Assembly (NCBI GenBank): GCA_030053945.1
Contig: JASGCW010000008.1
Span: 18,157-82,156 of the forward strand
Length of the DNA: 64,000 nt
Direction of reading: 5' to 3'
Source: Limnohabitans sp.
Lineage (GTDB): Bacteria; Bacteroidota; Bacteroidia; Flavobacteriales; Flavobacteriaceae
In this document: positions 46,238 through 54,494 of the stretch, in pieces
How the letters are laid out: each line of letters begins with the position of its first letter
Position numbering within the stretch: the stretch's first letter is position 1
Program-made: the position numbers and the translations under genes
The notes under the pieces: model-generated
What the model saw: only the letters and a program-made list of their open reading frames with translations
What the model was told of the DNA's origin: nothing
The model's database searches: none

Positions 46238-46951
46238 TTATTTCTTCTTTTGTAATATTTTTTTGCTTTTATTTAATTTATATAATAACGAATCTGGGTA
46301 GATATAACTTTTATTTTGTAATACAATAATTGTGTCTAATTTTTGTTTTTCAATTCCTTTTTTAAAATATTTTGAACTGGTTAGTTTTGTTATTTGTAAT
46401 ATATTATCTTTAATCTTGAAATTTACATATAGCTGATATTCACTGTGACAATCAAATTGAAATTGCGCTTCTGTTTGAGATATTCTATTTATTTTTGAAG
46501 GTGCGGGACTGGTTTGTTCAATGCTATAAGGCTCTCTAAAATCATTAGAGATTGCTATGCCTTGAACATAAAAAGATTTATCGTTTTTTTTATCTAGTAT
46601 TGTGATTTTATGCTTTGAAAATTTAATGTCTCCTGTTTTATAAAATCTTACTATTGAATCTAAAAGTACAGTGAATTTTGTATTATTATGATCTATCAAT
46701 ACTGGTTTTAAATTCATTGTTTCCCATTCTCTAAATAGAATTGTATCACGTTTATCAACTTTTTGGGTTTCTATTAAATCGTATATAAAGTTTGAGTCTA
46801 ATGAATTTGTTACGATAGTTTGAACGTTTTTTTTATCTTTAATCACTATTTCTTTGATTGATTCATCTGTTTTTTTTATTGGTTTGTGACACCCAAGAAA
46901 TATCGTAAATAAAAAAAACAAGAAACTATTTTTTATTAATACATTTTTCAT
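46238..46951 (-). CDS. Putative lipoprotein immunity protein, 237 aa
   Basis: A 237-aa protein from the second ATG (46951); the alternative at 46957 adds two codons. A lipobox FLGC puts the anchored Cys about residue 21. The mature part is beta-rich and polar, with FQFDCHSEYQLYVNFKIKDN holding a second Cys. Its 5' end overlaps the GH19-type gene by about 26 bases, the usual coupling of an immunity gene. A periplasmic anti-muramidase is the likely role. No known family. Confidence 0.55.
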   Translation of the reverse strand: MKNVLIKNSFLFFLFTIFLGCHKPIKKTDESIKEIVIKDKKNVQTIVTNSLDSNFIYDLIETQKVDKRDTILFREWETMNLKPVLIDHNNTKFTVLLDSIVRFYKTGDIKFSKHKITILDKKNDKSFYVQGIAISNDFREPYSIEQTSPAPSKINRISQTEAQFQFDCHSEYQLYVNFKIKDNILQITKLTSSKYFKKGIEKQKLDTIIVLQNKSYIYPDSLLYKLNKSKKILQKKK

Positions 46952-47860
46952 AATCAAATATTGTTTTTAAGTTCAATGTGTATGTTTCTCGCTCTGCTAA
47001 ACCTTTATCACCTCCATTTATTTTTAATGTTACTTGTTTTACATTGTCTCTATCTGCCGATTCATTAATTTTTTCTCTTTCCCAATACCAACCAGCGCTA
47101 TCACAAGCGTAACTTAATTCGGTAGAAAGTTTTTTTGCGAATTTTTTTAATGTCTCTAAAAAACCTTCTGGGTATCTATGTTTTTTTACTCTATCGATAT
47201 ATTGAGTTAATCCTTCACCAGTTTTATTTTTACCTTTGAAATTATTTTTAAAATAATTTGTATTATTCTTTTTATCATAATACTCAAGATAATTCATGTC
47301 ATGAGTTATTTGTTTAATTCCTCTTCCCTGAAAATCAACGCCACCTTTATAATTACTAGGTACAGTAGTTAATCCTTCATAAGTATTTACAAATCGTTCA
47401 GATTCGTGGTAAGTTTGTGCTAAAAAATGTATTTTACGTATGCATGTATTTATCTGATAGTTTGAAAATGTTTTATTTATTTCATTTGTAAAACTTGTCA
47501 AATTAGCGTCTTTAGTTTGTATTTTTTCAATTTCAATAGATTGAAAAATAGTTGTTCCTAATTCATCATATTTAGATTTTGATACTTTATACCTTTGTAT
47601 TCCTTTATCATCCTTCTGAGACAATTTTCCATCTAAAGTATAATAACCACTTTTCCCCTTTTTAATTAATTGAACTCCTTGGGCATTTATATATAAAGGG
47701 TCTTTACCATGATATTGTTGCTCTAAATGTACATTTTCTTTTTTTCTTAATTCTGAAATAATATTTGTGATTTCTGCTACAGTAAAGTCTCTATTACAAT
47801 AGCTTTTTTTACAACTAATTCTTCGCTACTTACACCTCTTCCACTTGCAATGAATCCCAT
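46926..47860 (-). pseudogene. GH19-type muramidase/chitinase-like effector module, frameshifted at an A7 tract
   Basis: The main frame (ending at 46926, readable from about 47830) has a GH19/lysozyme-like domain: HFLAQTYHESERFVNTYEG (catalytic Glu in HESE), QGRGIKQITHDMNYLEYYD, and SAGWYWEREK near the end. It starts in a frame that lacks ATG; the likely ATG (47860, MGFIASGRGVSSEELVVKK) is in another frame and meets it at A7 (47804-47810). A -1 slip or one extra A joins them. The orphan DUF4280 cassette lies 5 bases before. Possibly a broken or a programmed-shift gene. The target would be peptidoglycan. Confidence 0.65.
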
Positions 47861-47865
47861 TTGGT

Positions 47866-48267
47866 TTAACTTTTTGTGTTACTAAATATTTCTTTCAACT
47901 CCGCACTACCATCTGCTTTAACTTTTCCAAAAACTGTTATAATAGCTCTGCCGTTATGCACTTCTCCACCATCTTTTTCTGTTATATCAAGAAAAACCAT
48001 TTCTCCTTCTCTGTAATTTTTAGTTTTTACTAGAATGCTTATAATCGCTGTATTGTTTGTCTCACTTATATCTTCCTTTGTTTCATTATGAATCCAGGAA
48101 ATACTTATAATTTCTTTTTTATTCTTCACCACACTAGGCACGCTCTCAGGCACATTCAGCTGTCCGCTATTAATAAAGGAAATTTCACTACCGTCATAAT
48201 TGCACATAATGGTGCTTTTTTTAATGAGTTCTTTTTCATCTTGAAATAAAACTCTACTTTTAAAAAT
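47866..48267 (-). pseudogene. Orphan DUF4280 (PAAR-like) cassette fragment with short Ig-like tail
   Basis: An open frame of 133 codons, in phase with the lipoprotein gene upstream but behind its TAA. It begins with VLFQDEKELIKKSTIMCNYD and continues to SINSGQLNVPESVPSVVK-like residues that copy the C-terminal part of the DUF4280 domain at 49900-50043, then has a beta-rich tail (ISISWIHNETKEDI, VFLDITEKDGGEVHNG). The first ATG is at 48207. The N-terminal PAAR part is missing, so this is a displaced toxin cassette, not a working effector. Confidence 0.65.
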
Positions 48268-48648
48268 TTATGATTTCTTCATTTGTAATGTATCGATATA
48301 AATAGTATCTTTTTCGTTTTTTTCAAATTCTTTCAATTCAATCACTATTTTTTTATATCCTTCTTTTGTAATATAAAGTTGGGAGGAAAGTAAACTTATT
48401 CTACGTTTTGTCTCTATAGTGTTTGCTATTTCAATTTTTGGAAATACAAAACTCCCTTTATGATTAGTTTTAATATTGGTAGGACTTAATAAATCCAAAG
48501 AGTCGTATTTAATTGATACATCATTTATTGGATTAAAGTCTTCTGAAAAAACATATCCTTTTACAGGTTTTCTATAAGTTAGTTTATAATTATTTTTTGA
48601 GCAAGAAAAAAGTATAATACTAAAAATTATTGTTGTGATATGTTTCAT
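48268..48648 (-). CDS. Putative lipoprotein immunity protein, 126 aa
   Basis: A 126-aa lipoprotein: signal to LFSC (Cys16), then a carboxypeptidase-regulatory-like beta domain (YVFSEDFNPINDVSIKYD, GSFVFPKIEIANTIETKRR, ITKEGYKKIVIELKEF). The ATG overlaps the TGA of the DUF4280-metalloprotease gene by ATGA, the classic toxin-immunity coupling. It would sit in the periplasm or on the membrane to bind the peptidase. The function is inferred from position only. Confidence 0.6.
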   Translation of the reverse strand: MKHITTIIFSIILFSCSKNNYKLTYRKPVKGYVFSEDFNPINDVSIKYDSLDLLSPTNIKTNHKGSFVFPKIEIANTIETKRRISLLSSQLYITKEGYKKIVIELKEFEKNEKDTIYIDTLQMKKS

Positions 48649-50369
48649 TTTATTTCAATTTTAATTAACCAAATCAGTACTAATAAATCTTTTTCAGCTA
48701 CTATGGTTCTTGGAATATCATAGTATTGTTTGTAATATTTCATTAAATCTATTTCGCCTGTTGAAGGTAGGTTTAAGCCTAAATCATTTTGAGTTATTAT
48801 TGTGGAACTACCTTTATGGCTTTTAGAGTATTTATGCCCACCATAGGTCAGAATAATTTCATGTCCTATTTCATGCGCTGCAGTCATTTTAAAGTCTTCT
48901 ATATTTGCCATAACATATTCCCATCCTTTGTTTTGGAATAATATAGAGTTAGGATATTTTTCCCAATAGTTTCTATACAGGTAACCTTCAAAAAAAAACA
49001 ATTTTCTACTTAATTCCCAATTTCTTGATCGTCCTTCTTCTGTATTTGTTTGATAGATAATTTTTGGGGCTGCCAAACCTTTTTTATCTACTTTGGCTTG
49101 AACAAATACTTCAAATAAATTTGAACCAATATTAACTCCACTTCCAATATTATTTGAATGCCTAGACCAAAATCTTGAGATACCTTGTAAGGTATAATTT
49201 TCAATATTGATATAAGGAGTTGCCTGGTAATTCAATGGCTGAAATCTATAATAAGAAATTGCTTCTGGTGAAACTTCATTAAAACTATTTATTCCTTCGC
49301 TACCACCATCCTTTAAGTCAACTCTTAAATTAACATCAATTTTTTTTGACTTTTTATCAATTTTCACATCCAACCATTCAACCTTTTTGCGAATAGTTTC
49401 AAATTCTATTTCTTTAATTTTAGTAGCTCCTCCTTTTTTTGCGGTTATTCTGACTTTTAACTTTTTACTATCAAACCAAGTACTGTCATAAATTTCATCA
49501 TTGTTAAAACCATCCCAAAAAATAGAATGATCACCTATATGTGTATAATCTGGATTAGAATATTCATCTATTAACTTTTGCACATCAAAAATTTTGTTAG
49601 GCTTTAATGGATCAGATGGAGGCGTTTCTAATTTTAACTTATTAAATAATTCTGCCGTTCTTTGCCCTTTAACTACGATAGGGGCTAATTGATTTGTTTG
49701 AAAAATTTGTTCTCCATTATCTTTAAAAATTTGAAAATTTACGGAATCTATGTTGTTTAATTTCAATGAATAATTAAAAACAAAAAACCTGTTTTCATAA
49801 TTATTATCAAAATCAAGTATTCCTAGTGGAACGAAAGTGTTTTGACTTTTATTTAAAGATAAATTAATTTCAAAATTTTCTTCTGGTAATACTTTTCTTT
49901 TCACCACACTAGGCACGCTCTCAGGCACATTCAGCTGTCCGCTATTGATAAAGGAAATTTCACTACCTCCATAATTGCACATAATAGTACTTTTTTTGAG
50001 TAAGGGTTTTTCGTCTTGAACTAAAACCGTTCCTGTGTCTTTCCATTGCCCTAGCTGCATTAGTCCTTTGCATGGTCCTTGTGCATTAGGGCTTTTTAAG
50101 CAGTTACCGTTAAATTGCAAACTCATCATGGTTTTTTCTTGTACGGTAGCTGTTTTTTTGTCTTGTGTGGTAGGAGTGTCAAAGTTTACTTTGAGTGTTC
50201 CTATAGGCACCATACACATATCACATTTTATTTTTGCTCCGTCAATCACAATTTGCAAATCGGCATCTGCTTTGTCTTTCTCTTTTTCTTTTTTACGTAC
50301 TTCCTTCATTTGAGCTCGGTTTTGAGCTTCTGTTTCTTGAATGGATTTCGGTGTTAACTCATTAGACAT
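48645..50369 (-). CDS. DUF4280 (PAAR-like) spike protein fused to an HEIGH metalloprotease-like toxin domain
   Basis: A 574-aa protein. The first 155 residues are DUF4280, a PAAR-like tip with Cys pairs (CDMCMVPIGTLKVNF, GNCLKSPNAQGPCKG, KKSTIMCNYGGSEISFI). A beta-rich linker (residues 160-420) precedes a C-terminal domain with AHEIGHE (HEIGH at 499-503), a zinc-peptidase motif, and a later GEIDLMKY that may give the third ligand. It is likely a T6SS-type effector carried on the VgrG tip. Its start overlaps the upstream gene by 16 bases and the next gene by ATGA. Confidence 0.8.
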   Translation of the reverse strand: MSNELTPKSIQETEAQNRAQMKEVRKKEKEKDKADADLQIVIDGAKIKCDMCMVPIGTLKVNFDTPTTQDKKTATVQEKTMMSLQFNGNCLKSPNAQGPCKGLMQLGQWKDTGTVLVQDEKPLLKKSTIMCNYGGSEISFINSGQLNVPESVPSVVKRKVLPEENFEINLSLNKSQNTFVPLGILDFDNNYENRFFVFNYSLKLNNIDSVNFQIFKDNGEQIFQTNQLAPIVVKGQRTAELFNKLKLETPPSDPLKPNKIFDVQKLIDEYSNPDYTHIGDHSIFWDGFNNDEIYDSTWFDSKKLKVRITAKKGGATKIKEIEFETIRKKVEWLDVKIDKKSKKIDVNLRVDLKDGGSEGINSFNEVSPEAISYYRFQPLNYQATPYINIENYTLQGISRFWSRHSNNIGSGVNIGSNLFEVFVQAKVDKKGLAAPKIIYQTNTEEGRSRNWELSRKLFFFEGYLYRNYWEKYPNSILFQNKGWEYVMANIEDFKMTAAHEIGHEIILTYGGHKYSKSHKGSSTIITQNDLGLNLPSTGEIDLMKYYKQYYDIPRTIVAEKDLLVLIWLIKIEIK

Positions 50370-51112
50370 AATGAATAATTAGATTTACTGTTTGTTTGTT
50401 TGATTTCTAAATAAGCTTCTTCAAGCTGATTGTCTTTATACAAAATCACACATTCTTGTGTTTTGTTATCGGTGCTAATGTTCCAAATTATACTCGAATC
50501 GTTATTGTAACCTTTTATAATATCTTTTGAATGGCGATCGTATTCTTTTCGATTAGGTTCTTTTAACATTATTTCTAATCCTTCAAACCTAGGTTCGTGT
50601 AAATGGTGAATGCCCCAACAATCATTAAAATACAAACCATACATTTCTTTAGATTGGATGAATTTTTTAATATCGGTTTCATTTTGCAAAAAATCATCGG
50701 TATCAGATAAGAATTCTTCAAAAGCTGCGCCTTGGTGTTCTTCCATTAATTCATTTTTTACTTCTTTCCATCGGTCTCGAATATCTTCTAAATTAATTAT
50801 TTTTATAATACTTCCTTTATGATTTGCATAGAGAATTACTTCATCAAAGATATTTAATTGCTTTCTTAAAATGGAGGTAGAAGCTGTTCCCAAATAATTT
50901 GACTTTAGATCTAAATCTAGACAAAGCAACTGAAATCTATGTAAGTTGTCTTCTATGCCTGAACAACAAATTTGGATAGTTCTAGTCGTAGTTTTGTGTT
51001 CTTTATTTCTACCCACGATAGTTTCTATGTTTTCTTCAAAACGATAGTCTATAACCACTGGTGTGCTGGGTAAATCAAATTGAACTTCAAATCTATTTGG
51101 TAATGGTTGCAT
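50354..51112 (-). CDS. Unknown 252-aa protein in the effector array, possible adaptor
   Basis: A 252-aa protein without signal or TM. The N-terminal 90 residues are beta-rich (FEVQFDLPSTPVVIDYRF, HRFQLLCLDLDLKSNYLG); the middle is helical and acidic (EEHQGAAFEEFLSDTDDFLQN); the last part has WGIHHLHEPRFEGLEIM. No known family. It overlaps the DUF4280 effector by 16 bases and follows the DUF2235 gene by 7 bases, which fits a chaperone or adaptor loading an effector on VgrG, but also an immunity protein for the lipase. Inference. Confidence 0.5.
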   Translation of the reverse strand: MQPLPNRFEVQFDLPSTPVVIDYRFEENIETIVGRNKEHKTTTRTIQICCSGIEDNLHRFQLLCLDLDLKSNYLGTASTSILRKQLNIFDEVILYANHKGSIIKIINLEDIRDRWKEVKNELMEEHQGAAFEEFLSDTDDFLQNETDIKKFIQSKEMYGLYFNDCWGIHHLHEPRFEGLEIMLKEPNRKEYDRHSKDIIKGYNNDSSIIWNISTDNKTQECVILYKDNQLEEAYLEIKQTNSKSNYSLCLMS

Positions 51113-51119
51113 AAAAATA

Positions 51120-52967
51120 TTATAGATATTTAACTCTTTTTCTGTTAGTGGTAGGTTCTGTATTAGGGTCTAAACCAAAACCTGCTCTAGATGCCGACCA
51201 GTGAAAATATTCGTTTCTTAATTTTCTTAGCAAAGTTTGAGAATCATAGCCAATTACCACTACTTCGTCAAGAGTAGTAACCTTCTCCTTTTCTTCACTT
51301 TTTTCTTTCTCTTGTTCTTCAATCTTTTTTGTCTCAAAAGGGTCTGAATTTGAAGTGTTATTTTCAATAAAACTAGGCTTGTTTAATTCCTCCATTTGTT
51401 TTATGAATTTTTCTAAAGCTTCTGCTCTTTCTCTCTCTTCACGTTTTCTTTTTCTTTCTGCCATTCTTTCTTGATATACTGCTTCTTCTTCAAATTCCCA
51501 TTCTTCACCATTATTAAAGACATAATCTTCTAAATGATTTTTTGCTTGAACTAATATATTATCATTATCAAGATTGTATTTTTGTTCTGTTGATAATATT
51601 ATTTTTTCTATCATTTCAGTTTCCTTGCAGAAACGTTCCATAAAATGGAGAGGGATATAACTATACTCTTTTCGTACCATTTTACGGTGTGTTTTGATTT
51701 TTTTTGAGGGGAAAGACGAAAATAAGGCAACTCGAATCTCGTCATCTTTAAACCAATGTTCATCAATTAGCTTTTGTTTATAATCATAAAGCGCTAGGAT
51801 GTTCATATTATTTGTGTTTTCTAAATCTTTCTTCTTTTCAGGTCCGTTCTCATAAGCTCCCCCTATGTCGCAATGCACACCAGGAAAATGTTTTTCGATA
51901 CCTTGTCTCATATAGGTTACTGGGAAATTTTCTCTGTGCTCATCCTTTGCCGTAAAGTGAACAGGTTTCTCAATGCTTCCTAAATCATGCAATCCTAACT
52001 CTTTAGTATTATCGTAATAATTAAATTTATGTCTTTTAACATGTATAGACTTTGAAAGAAACTCATCATCTACAAGTTTACCATTCTCGTCATAGGTTGC
52101 CATACCTCCTTTTTCATAGTATGAAGAAACGGTATCGTAAATGCCTAATACTCGAATGTTAATTTTTATTTCTTTAAGTTCCTCTATGGTAAGTACTCCA
52201 TCACGCAATAAACAATATCCTAAATGTCCCATTCGAGGTAATTTGCCATTGTCAAGTACAGCATCGTCAATTTCTATTCCGTCGTTATCTACGATGGCGT
52301 CTTTGTATAATTGTTGACTAACAACACCATGTTCGTAAACTACAGTTTCTACTCCGTTAGGGATTTTACTTTTTTTAGGAGGATATTCTTTCTTTACATT
52401 GACTTCATTTACAAAATTACGGGCTGAAGTTGCTCCACGACTAAAGCCAAACACATCTAGAGTGATTTTATTTAGTTTTTTATTTTTATTATTCTTCTGT
52501 TCGTCCAGTATTTTTTTTACTACTTCTTCACAGGCTTTTCGTACTCTAGCGCGAACTCCAGTAAGCCCAGAACCAAAAGCAAAACCTTCCTTTGAATCTT
52601 TTTGAAGATTGTCGGTTCCCATACCTTCTATATAAATGCGGTAGTAACGCTCGCTACACTCCCATTTTCGGGCCACATTGCTATAGTCGTTCCCGTAACT
52701 AGTATCGGTATAATCGGATCCAGTAGTAGAGTCTAATAAAAAATCTCCAATAGTACCCCAAAAACCACGCTCTTGAGCTTTTTTATATTTGGCAATTTCA
52801 TCAGGTGTAGCCGTTTCTCCGTGCTCTTGTTCGTTATTTACCACCTTGCGTACCCGAGAATTGTCCTTGTTGTTGAGGGTGCCGTCTATAAAAACACCAA
52901 ATTCTACTTTGAAAGTGTCTTCTAATTCCTCGGCTTTTCCTGTATTATATACAAACGTATGTCCCAT
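51120..52967 (-). CDS. DUF2235 (Tle1-like) phospholipase-type effector
   Basis: A 615-aa protein. DUF2235 alpha/beta-hydrolase features: FGVFIDGTLNNKDNSRVRKV near the N-terminus (FIDGTxN opens the domain), GFSRGATSARNF with the nucleophile Ser (about residue 176), and VHCDIGGAYENG with the Asp. The C-terminal third is highly charged, with a long Glu/Lys/Arg helix (ERMAERKRKREERERAEALE), and may anchor it. Tle1-type enzymes are T6SS phospholipases. A DUF2931 gene 4 bases upstream is a likely immunity gene. A truncated copy lies at 54290-54490. Confidence 0.82.
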   Translation of the reverse strand: MGHTFVYNTGKAEELEDTFKVEFGVFIDGTLNNKDNSRVRKVVNNEQEHGETATPDEIAKYKKAQERGFWGTIGDFLLDSTTGSDYTDTSYGNDYSNVARKWECSERYYRIYIEGMGTDNLQKDSKEGFAFGSGLTGVRARVRKACEEVVKKILDEQKNNKNKKLNKITLDVFGFSRGATSARNFVNEVNVKKEYPPKKSKIPNGVETVVYEHGVVSQQLYKDAIVDNDGIEIDDAVLDNGKLPRMGHLGYCLLRDGVLTIEELKEIKINIRVLGIYDTVSSYYEKGGMATYDENGKLVDDEFLSKSIHVKRHKFNYYDNTKELGLHDLGSIEKPVHFTAKDEHRENFPVTYMRQGIEKHFPGVHCDIGGAYENGPEKKKDLENTNNMNILALYDYKQKLIDEHWFKDDEIRVALFSSFPSKKIKTHRKMVRKEYSYIPLHFMERFCKETEMIEKIILSTEQKYNLDNDNILVQAKNHLEDYVFNNGEEWEFEEEAVYQERMAERKRKREERERAEALEKFIKQMEELNKPSFIENNTSNSDPFETKKIEEQEKEKSEEKEKVTTLDEVVVIGYDSQTLLRKLRNEYFHWSASRAGFGLDPNTEPTTNRKRVKYL

Positions 52968-52971
52968 TTCA

Positions 52972-54063
52972 TCAAAATTTCCTTCTTGATTTAAATACTT
53001 CCACTTTAGCCTCTTTATTTAAAGGAATAGTTTTTCCATTACATTTTAAAAAAGCGGTAATAAAAGTATTTGCTATATTCACTCTAAACTCAATTTCAGC
53101 TTGGGCATTGGGGTTTTCTTTAAATAATTCTTCAAAAGCGGTAAATATCACTTTTTCATTAAACTCAATATTTCCGCCATAAGCTTGGTTTTCTTTATCT
53201 TTCCATCCAATACTAATTGAATGAATAATAGCTCTTTTTTGAGGCTCATTTTTTACTAAACTTTGATCGAACAATTCTTCATTTTCACCATTGAAATTTT
53301 TAATTCCTACATCTTTAACTTCAAATCCTTCTTGTTCAGAAGTAAAAGTAGGTTTCCAAAGGTATTTGGTGCGGTAGGAATCCCAGAGGCCAAAAGGAAT
53401 AGGATGTTTTTTTTTGTATTCTTGTATTTCTAGAGGTACTATTTTAGTGTTGTTTAAAATGCTGGCATAATAGTCTTTAGAAAAATATAATTTGTCGTGA
53501 TTGTCTAGTTTGGCTATATTTTCCTGTTTGGGCATTTCTGTTTTATGCCCTTGATAGCGTCCTATTTCTACTTGCTTGCCAGCACCGCCTACCCATACCA
53601 CGACACCGCCACCAGGTAAAAAACCAGCTTGTATGACATTATAAGTAATCTTTTTATGCATACCATTTCTATTAAAAAAGAATAGGCTATCTTGATAACC
53701 TTCTTTAAAAAGTGCAAGTATTTTGTCGTAATCGATAGGACAGTCTATAGTATATAAGCAGCCTTCGTCAAATGCCACCCAACTTACATTAAGACGGTTT
53801 GGTAGGGGTTTTATACCGCTGTTCATTCCACTAATATCACCTCCCCATTCAAGTGTTGTAGGTCCAGAGAACATACTAACTGGATCTCCGTTTTTTAAAA
53901 CAAAGCCTCCTGCATATACCTCTATGGGATAACCTTTGGGAGAGTTTACTGCTTCAACCCAATCAAATTCTTCTATAGTTTGCATTTTTTCTTGTTTTTT
54001 ATTTTGACAGGCACTGTTTAGGGTTAGTAAAAGTAGTCCTATGGTTCGTATTATTTTTTTCAT
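52972..54063 (-). CDS. DUF2931 family lipoprotein, putative immunity protein (copy 2)
   Basis: A 363-aa lipoprotein; the lipobox NSAC makes Cys19 the anchor. It has IEEFDWVEAVNSPKGYPIEVYAGGFVLKNG and the WGG...SGMxSGIKPLPxRL motif of the family, where DUF2931 proteins sit next to DUF2235 lipases. It ends 4 bases before the DUF2235 start. From about residue 175 on it is identical to the copy at 54495, while its N-terminal half differs at about 20 positions. This suggests gene conversion or a recent duplication. Confidence 0.8.
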   Translation of the reverse strand: MKKIIRTIGLLLLTLNSACQNKKQEKMQTIEEFDWVEAVNSPKGYPIEVYAGGFVLKNGDPVSMFSGPTTLEWGGDISGMNSGIKPLPNRLNVSWVAFDEGCLYTIDCPIDYDKILALFKEGYQDSLFFFNRNGMHKKITYNVIQAGFLPGGGVVVWVGGAGKQVEIGRYQGHKTEMPKQENIAKLDNHDKLYFSKDYYASILNNTKIVPLEIQEYKKKHPIPFGLWDSYRTKYLWKPTFTSEQEGFEVKDVGIKNFNGENEELFDQSLVKNEPQKRAIIHSISIGWKDKENQAYGGNIEFNEKVIFTAFEELFKENPNAQAEIEFRVNIANTFITAFLKCNGKTIPLNKEAKVEVFKSRRKF

Positions 54064-54141
54064 ATTCTTTTAATGGTCTCAAAAAATAATTAAAATTATG
54101 CACTTTAGTGCATTTTCCTTTCAGGTTCTAAAAATTTTCAG

Positions 54142-54195
54142 CCACAGATTTAAAGATTCGCACGGATTAATCTGTTTTATTCTTTAAATCTGTGG
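54142..54195. repeat. Inverted repeat CCACAGATTTAAAGA / TCTTTAAATCTGTGG
   Basis: A perfect 15-bp inverted repeat (54142-54156, 54181-54195) around a 24-base loop that contains the sequence CACGGATTAATCTG. A further ACCACAGAT is at 54278-54286. The same words recur in Flavobacterium intergenic DNA as I recall. It lies in the 226-base gap between the two DUF2931 copies and has no coding content. Confidence 0.65.
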
Positions 54196-54289
54196 CAAAA
54201 TTGACGTTTTGAAAAACGGACTGAAAGTCCGTTTTAACTAGCTTATGTACTTTCGTTCATAGTGGTTTAATAATTAACCACAGATACTA

Positions 54290-54490
54290 TCAACGGGTAG
54301 CAGTAAGAAATGCTTCAATTTCTTTAGTGGTTGCTGTTTCGTCATCTTCCTGTTCGTTATTTACTACCTTGCGTACCCGAGAGTTGTCCTTGTTGTTGAG
54401 GGTGCCGTCTATAAAAACACCAAATTCTACTTTGAAAGTGTCTTCTAATTCCTCGGCTTTTCCTGTATTATATACAAACGTATGTCCCAT
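54290..54490 (-). pseudogene. Truncated DUF2235 effector copy
   Basis: A 66-aa frame copying the first 45 or so residues of the DUF2235 protein at 52967 (MGHTFVYNTGKAEELEDTF, FGVFIDGTLNN, SRVRKVVNNEQE), then diverging to DDETATTKEIEAFLTATR and a stop. The catalytic Ser and Asp parts are missing, so it cannot be active. It follows its DUF2931 neighbour by 4 bases, like the intact pair. It marks a tandem duplication. Confidence 0.85.
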
Positions 54491-54494
54491 TTCA

